Shown: positions 27,184-34,634 of the stretch, one piece after another
Layout of the letters: each line of letters starts with the position of its first letter
How positions within the stretch are numbered: position 1 is the stretch's first letter
NCBI RefSeq assembly: GCF_018255755.1
Contig: NZ_CP073766.1
Coordinates: 6,384,501 to 6,448,500 of the forward strand
Source of the DNA: Chitinophaga sp. HK235
GTDB lineage: Bacteria; Bacteroidota; Bacteroidia; Chitinophagales; Chitinophagaceae
Direction: 5' to 3'
Length of the DNA stretch: 64,000 nucleotides
Made by a program: the position numbers and the translations under genes
The notes under the pieces: model-generated
The model's database searches: none
Told to the model about the DNA's origin: nothing
Seen by the model: only the letters and a program-made list of their open reading frames with translations

Positions 27184-28320
27184 ATGAAGGAAGTTTATAT
27201 TACCAGGCTATCTAAATTTTTACCCAACAAGCCTGTTGAAAATGATGAAATGGAGAGCATCCTCGGAATGGTAGACGGAAAAGCTTCCCGTGCACGGTTA
27301 AAGATTTTGGGCAACAACAAAATCAAAACCCGCTATTATTCTCTGGACAAAGAAGGCAACTCCACCCATTCCAACGCAGAGATGACCGCAACAGCGGTGA
27401 ATGCATTGTTTGATGAAAAATACCCCATCAGCAATTTACAATTACTGGCCTGCGGTACTACCTCTCCGGACCAGCTGCTGCCTAACCATGCTGCTATGGT
27501 ACACGGTCTGCTGAAATGCCAGCCGGTAGAACTGATTGCTGCCACCGGCGCCTGCGCCGCGGGTATGCAGGCTTTTAAATATGCGTGGATGTCTATCCGT
27601 TGTGGTAACACCTCCAACGCTGTAAGTACCGGTTCTGAGAAATTTTCTGCCTGGATGCTGGCACAGAAGTTCCAGCCAGAAGCAGAAAACCTGAAGAGCC
27701 TGGACGAGAATCCGATCATCGCTTTCGAAAAAGACTTCCTTCGCTGGATGTTGTCTGATGGTGCCAGTGCGGCGCTGTTCCAGGACAAGCCTAATGAAGA
27801 AGGCCTGTCGCTGCGTGTAGACTGGGTAGAGATCCTGTCTTATGCCAACGATCTGGAAACCTGTATGTATGCCGGCGCTATCAAAAATACCGATGGCAGC
27901 ACCAAAGGCTGGATCGATATGACACCGGAAGAATGGGCACAGCACAGCGTTTTCTCCTTCAAACAGGATACCCGCCTCCTCGGCAAAAATATAGTGCCTT
28001 CCGGCGCACAGATGTGGAAAGAACTGGTAGAACGTCACAACATCAACCTGGATGAGGTAGATTTCTTCCTGCCACACTTATCTTCCGAATTTTTCCGGTT
28101 AAAGATTGATGAGGAAATCACCCGCCTCGGCGTTCCTATTCCGCTGGAGAAATGGTTTACCAACCTGGCGAATGTAGGTAACGTAGGTACGGCATCTCCT
28201 TACCTGATGCTGGAAGAACTGATGAACACCGGCCGTTTCAAAAAAGGACAGAAGGTGATCATGATGGTGCCTGAAAGTGCCCGGTTCTCCTATGCTTATG
28301 CGCAAATCACCGTTGTATAA
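27184..28320 (+). CDS. darB: Beta-ketoacyl-ACP synthase III family, DarB-like
   Basis: 378-aa KAS III-fold enzyme that in dialkylresorcinol pathways joins two beta-ketoacyl chains into the cyclohexanedione/resorcinol precursor. The catalytic triad is intact: Cys124 in ATGACAAG, His298 in FLPHLSSEF and Asn333 in NVGNVGTAS. Length and sequence (for example MSDGASAALF-like WMLSDGASAALFQ) fit DarB rather than housekeeping FabH. It sits 200 bp after darA and 25 bp before the small unknown gene. Confidence 0.88.
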   Translation: MKEVYITRLSKFLPNKPVENDEMESILGMVDGKASRARLKILGNNKIKTRYYSLDKEGNSTHSNAEMTATAVNALFDEKYPISNLQLLACGTTSPDQLLPNHAAMVHGLLKCQPVELIAATGACAAGMQAFKYAWMSIRCGNTSNAVSTGSEKFSAWMLAQKFQPEAENLKSLDENPIIAFEKDFLRWMLSDGASAALFQDKPNEEGLSLRVDWVEILSYANDLETCMYAGAIKNTDGSTKGWIDMTPEEWAQHSVFSFKQDTRLLGKNIVPSGAQMWKELVERHNINLDEVDFFLPHLSSEFFRLKIDEEITRLGVPIPLEKWFTNLANVGNVGTASPYLMLEELMNTGRFKKGQKVIMMVPESARFSYAYAQITVV

Positions 28321-28345
28321 GGATAACTTCTAAAACACTGCACTC

Positions 28346-28744
28346 ATGAAAAAAGACGAAGTGCCACAGGATGGCGATAACCTCCATGAAGGCACATTCA
28401 AACAGATTATGTATGCGGTAGATAACTCCGGTAGTTATGTACAGGTGCAAAGTGCAGGATGGGAGCCGGAAAACATCGCCCTGTCACAGGCCTGGGATGA
28501 AGTAAACGAAAAGGTAGCGGCCGCCAAAGTGTTGGTGCAATCCGGTGAAATCAGCCCTGTTGCTTATTACATGGAGAAATGCCTGATGGATCTGGCCTTG
28601 CTGGCCAACTACGTAGGGAAGTTCCAGTGGCAGGTAAAAAGGCATATGAAACCGGCCGTGTTCCGGCGCCTCAGCGACAAGATGCTGCAACGTTACGCAG
28701 ATGCATTTAAGATCAGTAAAGAAGATTTACTGCATATAAAATAA
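28346..28744 (+). CDS. Small unknown protein of the Dar locus
   Basis: 132 aa, soluble, no signal peptide; helical by eye (WDEVNEKVAAAKVLVQSGEISPVAYYMEK, LALLANYVGKFQWQVKRHM). I do not recognise a domain. Its position between darB and the acyltransferase-like gene, with short spacing on one side, suggests a dedicated accessory or regulatory role in the pathway. Base composition is like its neighbours. Confidence 0.75.
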   Translation: MKKDEVPQDGDNLHEGTFKQIMYAVDNSGSYVQVQSAGWEPENIALSQAWDEVNEKVAAAKVLVQSGEISPVAYYMEKCLMDLALLANYVGKFQWQVKRHMKPAVFRRLSDKMLQRYADAFKISKEDLLHIK

Positions 28745-28750
28745 TATTAT

Positions 28751-28832
28751 CACAGCAGTCGCAAAGTTGCAAAGCAGCAAAGGAAACATATTGGACACTC
28801 TTTGCTGCTTTGCAACTTTGCGATTTTCTGTG
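28751..28832. repeat. Perfect 24-bp inverted repeat (REP-like element)
   Basis: Arms 28759-28782 and 28800-28823 are perfectly complementary, with a 17-nt loop and a further 5-bp outer pairing (28751-28755 with 28828-28832). The GCAAAG-rich arms resemble those at 15564-15633. It lies inside the presumed Dar operon, so it may attenuate or stabilise the mRNA, or be a mobile palindromic repeat. Confidence 0.75.
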
Positions 28833-28846
28833 AACATCCAACAATT

Positions 28847-29851
28847 ATGAACAACCATCAATTCCGTCATAGGCAGACTGCACACTGTGAAAGTGGCGTT
28901 ATCTCCAACCTGTTGGGACATTACGGTTTACAGATCAGTGAGCCAATGGCCTTTGGCATCGGTGCCGGTATCTTTTTTGGCCACCTTCCTTTTGTGAAAG
29001 TAAACGGGGTGCCCGGCACTACTTACCGCATATGGCCGGGAGCTATCTTTCAGCGGGTATGTAAGCGCCTGGGCGTAAAAATGGAATTGGCTAAATTCTC
29101 CACACCGGAAAAGGGTATGGCCGCACTGGACAGGGTAATTGACACAGGAACACCAGTAGGACTGCTTTCCAGTGTTTATTATCTGCCTTACTTTCCTCCT
29201 TCCTATCGTTTTCACTTCAATGCCCACAACATGGTGGTGTATGGCAAACGGGAAGGCCAGTACCTGGTGAGTGATCCGGTGATGGACACCGTAACGGAAA
29301 TTGATCCTGCAAGTCTGGCTCAGGCCCGCTTTGCCAAAGGATTTCCTGCCCCTAAGGGAAAAATGTACTATCCTGTACATGTTCCTGATAAAGCTTCTTT
29401 CGAAAAACCTATCAAAGACGGGATAGAACAAACCTGTCATTATATGCTGAAGATACCTTTACCGATGTTCGGTGTGAAGGGTATCCGTTTTCTGGCCAAG
29501 CGGGTAAAGGATTACCCGGAAAAAGCAGGCGAACGTAAAGCTGGCCTTTATCTGGGCAATGTTATCCGGATGCAGGAGGAGATTGGTACCGGTGGTGCCG
29601 GTTTCCGTTTCGTATATGCGGCTTTTCTGCAGGAAGCGGCCGTATTGCTCAACAAACAGGAGCTGAGCCAACTGGCCGGTGAACTTACGAAGGTCGGTGA
29701 CCTTTGGCGTAACTTTGCTTTCTCCGCCGGAAGGGTATGTAAGAGCAGATCTGCTGATAATGTGTCTTACCGGGATCTGAGCGAAATGTTGTTACAATGT
29801 GCAGCAGCAGAAGAGACATTTTTCAGGAAACTGGCGCAGGTGAGATTTTAA
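28847..29851 (+). CDS. BtrH N-terminal domain protein (putative acyl/aminoacyl transferase)
   Basis: 334 aa. The N-terminal part resembles BtrH (butirosin pathway), a papain-like acyltransferase that moves an acyl group from an ACP to an amine; the likely catalytic Cys is in TAHCESGVISNLLGHYG near residue 13, with a candidate His in FHFNAHNMVVYG. The C-terminal half fits the DUF4872-type partner domain. The start at 28847 is chosen because upstream codons lie in the inverted repeat. With an ACP in the same locus, transfer of an ACP-bound chain is a reasonable inference. Confidence 0.78.
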   Translation: MNNHQFRHRQTAHCESGVISNLLGHYGLQISEPMAFGIGAGIFFGHLPFVKVNGVPGTTYRIWPGAIFQRVCKRLGVKMELAKFSTPEKGMAALDRVIDTGTPVGLLSSVYYLPYFPPSYRFHFNAHNMVVYGKREGQYLVSDPVMDTVTEIDPASLAQARFAKGFPAPKGKMYYPVHVPDKASFEKPIKDGIEQTCHYMLKIPLPMFGVKGIRFLAKRVKDYPEKAGERKAGLYLGNVIRMQEEIGTGGAGFRFVYAAFLQEAAVLLNKQELSQLAGELTKVGDLWRNFAFSAGRVCKSRSADNVSYRDLSEMLLQCAAAEETFFRKLAQVRF

Positions 29852-29860
29852 TTGTGTGAA

Positions 29861-30607
29861 ATGGCCAGCATATCAGTAAAAGAATTAATCAAAACATACG
29901 CGGGAGCAGCAGAACCAACGCTGAAAGGGCTTTCGTTTGCCTTTCCCGAAAAGAAGATAGGTGGGCTGCTGGGTCCTAATGGTGCCGGCAAAACCACCAC
30001 GATCTCTATTTTGTGCGGACTGGTAAAAGCCGATGGTGGTGAGGTAATGATCCATGGCTTGTCACAGGATAATGCCAATCGGGAACAAATCAAAAGGATC
30101 ATTGGTATTGTACCGCAGCAGATTGCATTGTTTCCGCAGCTTTCGGCGGTGGAAAACCTGACTTACTTTGGTAACCTTTATGGCTATAAGGGTCAGTCGC
30201 TACAGAAAAAGATCATGCGGCATCTGGAGGTTTTTGGCCTCGAAAAAAGTGCCCATAAGGAAATATATAAATATTCAGGCGGGATGAAACGCAGAGCCAA
30301 TATCATTGCTGCCATCCTGCATGAGCCTGATTTGCTGATACTGGATGAACCTACTGCAGGGGTGGATGTACAATCGCGCAGCATGATCCTGGAGTTTCTG
30401 CGGACCTACAACGAACAGGGTGCCAGTATCCTGTACACTTCACACCTGCTGGAAGAGGCACAGTCGCTCTGCCACGAGGTGGTGATTATGGACGAAGGCA
30501 AAATGATACTTCAGGGAGAACCTGCTTCATTGATAGCAGCGACGCCCGATTGCCGCAACCTGGAAGATGTGTTTTTGCATTGTACCGGACATGCCTTGCG
30601 GGATTAA
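29861..30607 (+). CDS. ABC exporter ATP-binding protein (Dar locus)
   Basis: 248-aa ATPase with Walker A GPNGAGKTT, Q-loop VPQQIALFPQLSAVENL, signature YSGGMKRRANI, Walker B LLILDEPTAGVD and switch His in YTSHLLEEA. This is the DRA/CcmA-type group that pairs with ABC-2 permeases for export of drugs, lipids or glycans. ATG 29861 is preferred to the TTG at 29852. It begins 9 bp after the BtrH-like gene and 17 bp before the permease. Confidence 0.9.
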   Translation: MASISVKELIKTYAGAAEPTLKGLSFAFPEKKIGGLLGPNGAGKTTTISILCGLVKADGGEVMIHGLSQDNANREQIKRIIGIVPQQIALFPQLSAVENLTYFGNLYGYKGQSLQKKIMRHLEVFGLEKSAHKEIYKYSGGMKRRANIIAAILHEPDLLILDEPTAGVDVQSRSMILEFLRTYNEQGASILYTSHLLEEAQSLCHEVVIMDEGKMILQGEPASLIAATPDCRNLEDVFLHCTGHALRD

Positions 30608-30624
30608 TAAAAAGACAAAAAGCT

Positions 30625-31917
30625 ATGCTTAGATTACTGGCTACCATAAGAAAAGAATGGCAGCTGTTGTTGCGCGATAAAATGGGACTTACGCTCCTGT
30701 TTGTGATGCCGCTGGTGCTGATCACCGTGATGGCATTGATACAGGACGCGCCCTTCAAAGACTATCAGGATGTAAAGTTTGATATACTGACAGTAGATAA
30801 TGATCACGGACGCCTGGGAAAATATATCCGGGAAGGGCTGGCATCCGGCGGCCAGTTCAACGTCATCGATTCTCTGGATGGAAAAGTGGTGACGGCAGAA
30901 CAGGCAAGAGAACTGGTCAACAACGGCCGCTATAAAATCAGTATCGTAGTGCCGGCAGGAGCTACCGGAGCGATCGTGAGTAATGCCAACCGCATCGTAA
31001 ACGATATCACACAACGGATGGGCATGAGCGTTTCACTGCCGGTAAAGAAAGGTGCCGACTCACTCAACGTGGTCATTTATTTCGACCCTGCTGCCAAAAA
31101 AGCTTTTAAAGGCGCTATCCACCAGGTATTGGACAACTTCCTGACCCAGGTGGAGACAGATATGCTGCTGGACCGCATCAAACAACAGCTGCATAACAAG
31201 GATGTACAGGCTACACCGGAAGATACACTGCCTATCCGCCTGCAGGCCGTCGGTTTGAAAGAACGGGCCACGGGCACGGGCAAACAGCTGGATGTAGTGT
31301 CTAATTCCGTACAGCACAATGTACCGGCCTGGAGCATTTTTGCCATGTTTTTTATCGTCATTCCGATAGCTGGTAATATGATCCGGGAAAGGGAAGATGG
31401 CAGTCTTTTAAGGATGAAGCTGATACCAGGTTCCTATCTGTCTATTCTGGCCGGAAAAATGACGTTTTTTATAGGCATTTGTATACTGCAGTTTTATCTG
31501 ATGATGCTGGTAGGCATTTATCTGATGCCATTGCTGAATCTGCCCAGGCTGGTGATGGGACATGCGCAGGGCGCCACTTTGCTGGTAGCCGCGGGGATAG
31601 GGCTGGCAGCTACCTGTTATGGTATACTGATCGGCACGCTTTTCAAAACACCTAATCAGGCCCTTAACTTCGGCGCCATCTCTATTGTAATCCTGTCTGC
31701 CATCGGCGGAATATGGATACCACTGGAAGTGATGCCAGGCAATATGCAGGCCTTGGGGCATCTGTCGCCACTCAGCTGGGGACTGGAAGCTATCAATGAT
31801 ATTTACCTTCGCAACGGTGGTATTGGTTATGTGTGGAAAAACGTATTACTGCTGGTGCTCACCGGATTGGTGATGCTGGCTGTAGCCGGATATGTGGAAA
31901 AACGAAGAATGAACTAA
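30625..31917 (+). CDS. ABC-2 type exporter permease (Dar locus)
   Basis: 430-aa membrane subunit. One N-terminal transmembrane helix (MGLTLLFVMPLVLITVMALI) is followed by a large extracytoplasmic domain (about 45-245) and about five C-terminal helices, the YhbF/NodJ-like ABC-2 layout. The paired ATPase is immediately upstream. Together they probably export or flip the product of the locus. ATG 30625 is chosen because it places the first helix correctly. Confidence 0.88.
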   Translation: MLRLLATIRKEWQLLLRDKMGLTLLFVMPLVLITVMALIQDAPFKDYQDVKFDILTVDNDHGRLGKYIREGLASGGQFNVIDSLDGKVVTAEQARELVNNGRYKISIVVPAGATGAIVSNANRIVNDITQRMGMSVSLPVKKGADSLNVVIYFDPAAKKAFKGAIHQVLDNFLTQVETDMLLDRIKQQLHNKDVQATPEDTLPIRLQAVGLKERATGTGKQLDVVSNSVQHNVPAWSIFAMFFIVIPIAGNMIREREDGSLLRMKLIPGSYLSILAGKMTFFIGICILQFYLMMLVGIYLMPLLNLPRLVMGHAQGATLLVAAGIGLAATCYGILIGTLFKTPNQALNFGAISIVILSAIGGIWIPLEVMPGNMQALGHLSPLSWGLEAINDIYLRNGGIGYVWKNVLLLVLTGLVMLAVAGYVEKRRMN

Positions 31918-31961
31918 TAAATATTTTCAAAACAATAGTATTTTTACCCCCCACATGGGCC

Positions 31962-31987
31962 ATCTCCTGTTGGGTACAACAGGTGAT
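31962..31987. promoter_or_regulatory. Near-perfect palindrome upstream of the ACP gene
   Basis: Stem 31962-31972 with 31977-31987 pairs 10 of 11 positions around GGTA, 15 bp before the ACP ATG. It could be an operator or an RNA hairpin separating the ABC genes from ACP-KS expression. Low confidence. Confidence 0.3.
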
Positions 31988-32001
31988 AAACCTACAACAT
32001 T

Positions 32002-32259
32002 ATGGAAGAATTAAAAAGCAAACTCAAAGCGCAGATCATTGAAGCATTAAATCTGCAGGATACAAAACCAGAAGATATCGAGGATAACGCCCCTTTATTT
32101 GGTGAAGGGCTTGGTCTCGACAGTATTGACTCCCTCGAGCTGATGGTATTGCTGGAAAGACAATATCAGATTAAAGTAGAAGATCCTCGCGAAGGACGTA
32201 AAATCCTGCAGTCTGTGCAGTCTATGGCTGAATTTATCCAATCCAGGCAGCGGGCCTAA
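32002..32259 (+). CDS. Acyl carrier protein (Dar locus)
   Basis: 85-aa phosphopantetheine carrier with the attachment Ser41 in GLDSIDSLEL, acidic helix II, and a four-helix length. Its position directly before two ketosynthase-like genes (14-bp gap) marks it as a dedicated carrier for polyketide or fatty-chain assembly rather than the primary AcpP. Confidence 0.92.
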   Translation: MEELKSKLKAQIIEALNLQDTKPEDIEDNAPLFGEGLGLDSIDSLELMVLLERQYQIKVEDPREGRKILQSVQSMAEFIQSRQRA

Positions 32260-32272
32260 GTAAACAGCTGAT

Positions 32273-33487
32273 ATGGCGGAAAGAGTGTTTATAACAGGGA
32301 TGGGAATGATCACCGCCATAGGTGATAGTGTAGCTGAAAACCTGGAACAATTGCGGCAACAACGCAGTGGATTGGGTTTTACCAGTTATATTGATACCAT
32401 TTACAGGCAAGTGCTGCCGGTAGCGGAAGTAAAACATACCAACGAATCACTGGCAACGCTTGCCGGTACCACACCCTGCGAAGGATTAACCCGTACCACC
32501 CTGCTGGGAATGGCGGCCATGAAGGAAGCATTACAGCAGGCAGGTATCAGCGATGTACAATCTGCTCCTACAGGTTTTATCAATGCCAGCACTGTAGGCG
32601 GTATGTGCGACACCGAAAAGGTATACTTTGATATCATCAACCCCGAAAAAGACGGGACTTTTCTACAATACATTGATACCCTGGACTGTGCCGACTGTAC
32701 CCAACGTATAGCCGACGCCGTAGGTTTCTGTGAGCATATTGCCACCATCAGTACTGCCTGTTCCTCCTCTGCGAACGCATTGATGTTTGGCGCCCGCATG
32801 ATCAAACAGGGCATGCTGCCCAGGGTGATATGTGGTGGCACTGAAGCGCTCACCCGCTTTACCTTAAACGGGTTCAACTCGCTGAAAAACGTAGATAAGC
32901 AGTTCTGCCGGCCTTTTGACCAGCAGCGCACGGGGCTTAACCTGGGCGAAGGCGCTGCCTATCTGGTGCTGGAAGGAGAATCTTTTGCCAGGGCCAATAA
33001 CAGCAGGATACTCGCGGAACTGACCGGCTACTGCAATACCAACGAAGCATTTCATCCTACCTCTCCCTCCCCGGACGGTGACGGAGCTTACGAAGCGATG
33101 AAAGCTGCGCTGGCTATGAGTGGCAGATCAGCAGATGCAGTAGATTATATCAATGTGCATGGTACCGCCACGCTTAACAACGACGTGTCGGAAGGAAAAG
33201 CGCTGGAGCGGCTGTTTGGCAGTAAGGTGCCGCTGTTCAGCTCCACCAAACCCTTTACCGGGCATACGCTGGCGGCAGCAGGTGCTATTGAAGCTATCTT
33301 CGCTGTGCTGGCCATACAAAACGGGTTGATATTCCCGAATCTCAACTTCTCGGAAAAAATGGAAGAGCTTAACATCACTCCGGTAACACGGCTGATAGAA
33401 GGCGTTTCTGTTAATAATGTTATTTCAAATTCATTCGGCTTCGGAGGCAACAACGCTTCCCTGGTGATCAGCAAATATGAAGGTTAA
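32273..33487 (+). CDS. Beta-ketoacyl-ACP synthase (FabF-like KS)
   Basis: 404-aa thiolase-fold condensing enzyme. The full KAS I/II triad is present: Cys163 in STACSSSANAL, His296 in NVHGTATLNND and His331 in FTGHTLAAAGA, plus GEGAAYLVLE and FGFGGNNASL. It probably elongates the acyl or polyene chain on the upstream ACP. Its last 11 bases overlap the next gene, so translation of the KS and its partner is coupled. Confidence 0.93.
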   Translation: MAERVFITGMGMITAIGDSVAENLEQLRQQRSGLGFTSYIDTIYRQVLPVAEVKHTNESLATLAGTTPCEGLTRTTLLGMAAMKEALQQAGISDVQSAPTGFINASTVGGMCDTEKVYFDIINPEKDGTFLQYIDTLDCADCTQRIADAVGFCEHIATISTACSSSANALMFGARMIKQGMLPRVICGGTEALTRFTLNGFNSLKNVDKQFCRPFDQQRTGLNLGEGAAYLVLEGESFARANNSRILAELTGYCNTNEAFHPTSPSPDGDGAYEAMKAALAMSGRSADAVDYINVHGTATLNNDVSEGKALERLFGSKVPLFSSTKPFTGHTLAAAGAIEAIFAVLAIQNGLIFPNLNFSEKMEELNITPVTRLIEGVSVNNVISNSFGFGGNNASLVISKYEG

Positions 33488-34514
33488 GTGTTACATACAA
33501 GGAATGGCGGCCATTTCCCCGCAACAGACTTTTAACGGGGATATTTTTTCGGCGCCGCTGGTGCATACAGACAGTAACCTGCTTCCCTGTATTGAACCTG
33601 ATTACAAGCCGTTTATCCCGGGTAACAGCCTGCGTCGGATGACGCGTGTGCTGAAGATGGGGCTTACTACCGCCCTGCAATGTGTGCGGGACAGCGGACT
33701 GGATACCGTAGGCCCTATTGTAACAGGCACCGGTAAAGGCAGTCTTCAGGATACCGAAAAATTTATCCGCGAGATAGAGCAGTATAAGGAAACAGCGCTC
33801 AATCCCACCCCTTTTATCCAGTCTACTTACAACTCTGTCAATGGCCTGGTGGCGTTGCAACTGAATGCTACTGCCTATAACAATACCTTTGTGCATCGTG
33901 GTTTTTCTTTTGAAACCGCATTGCTCGACAGTGTGATGTTGCTGGCAGAAGGAGCTTCCAATACGCTCACTGGTGCTTTTGAAGAAATGACTGCTGAACA
34001 TTTTTATATCAAAAGCCGGATTGGTTTCTGGAAACAGGCACCCACTGATAGTCGCAGCCTGTATGAACAACAGTCTCCCGGCAGTGTTGCCGGAGAAGGG
34101 GCCGTTTTCTTCTCCCTGACAGCAGCGCCAACAGACAAGAGCTATGCGGCAATAACAGGTCTTAAGCTGCTCTATAAACCTACCGATGAAAAGCTGGCCA
34201 ATACCCTGGCTACTTTTGCGGAAGGTGCCGATCTGATATTGACCGGCAGAAACGGAGACAGCCGTTATGAGCATTATTACCAGCAAGCCGACCGCCTGAA
34301 CATTCCTCAGCTGCCCTTCAAACATCTCTGCGGAGAATATGATACAGCCGGCGCTTTTGGTATGTGGCTGGGCGCGAATATCCTGCGTTCACAGCAGGTT
34401 CCTGCCCAGTGGTTTCCCATGCTGGAAAAGATACCTGCTACCATCAACCGCATTTTACTCTACAATCATTTTTATGGCGAACAGCACGTGATGATCGTGC
34501 TGGAAAGGGTTTAA
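33477..34514 (+). CDS. Ketosynthase-like partner lacking the active-site Cys (CLF-like)
   Basis: 345 aa, thiolase fold, clearly related to ketosynthases (IVTGTGKGSLQDTEKF, STYNSVNGLVALQL, GEGAVFFSL). At the position of the catalytic Cys it has HRGFSFE (about 140-146), and the His motifs are not recognisable. It therefore resembles chain-length factors, which form heterodimers with an active KS. The overlapping start inside the KS gene supports a 1:1 complex. Confidence 0.85.
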   Translation: MKVKCYIQGMAAISPQQTFNGDIFSAPLVHTDSNLLPCIEPDYKPFIPGNSLRRMTRVLKMGLTTALQCVRDSGLDTVGPIVTGTGKGSLQDTEKFIREIEQYKETALNPTPFIQSTYNSVNGLVALQLNATAYNNTFVHRGFSFETALLDSVMLLAEGASNTLTGAFEEMTAEHFYIKSRIGFWKQAPTDSRSLYEQQSPGSVAGEGAVFFSLTAAPTDKSYAAITGLKLLYKPTDEKLANTLATFAEGADLILTGRNGDSRYEHYYQQADRLNIPQLPFKHLCGEYDTAGAFGMWLGANILRSQQVPAQWFPMLEKIPATINRILLYNHFYGEQHVMIVLERV

Positions 34515-34533
34515 CATAACGAATTTATATTGC

Positions 34534-34626
34534 AAAAAACCGTTATTTAAATTGGTCAGTCACTGTCTGACCAATTTAAATAACGGTTTTTTATATAGTG
34601 AATTGGTCAGGCAGTGTCTGACCAAT
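34534..34626. terminator. Double hairpin terminator between convergent genes
   Basis: A 26-bp perfect stem (34534-34559 with 34567-34592, 7-nt loop), A-flanked and T-flanked, is followed by a 9-bp stem (34602-34610 with 34618-34626) that repeats the inner arm sequence ATTGGTCAG/CTGACCAAT. It lies between the KS-like gene and the convergent M14 gene and can act in both directions. Confidence 0.8.
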
Positions 34627-34634
34627 CCGGAATT

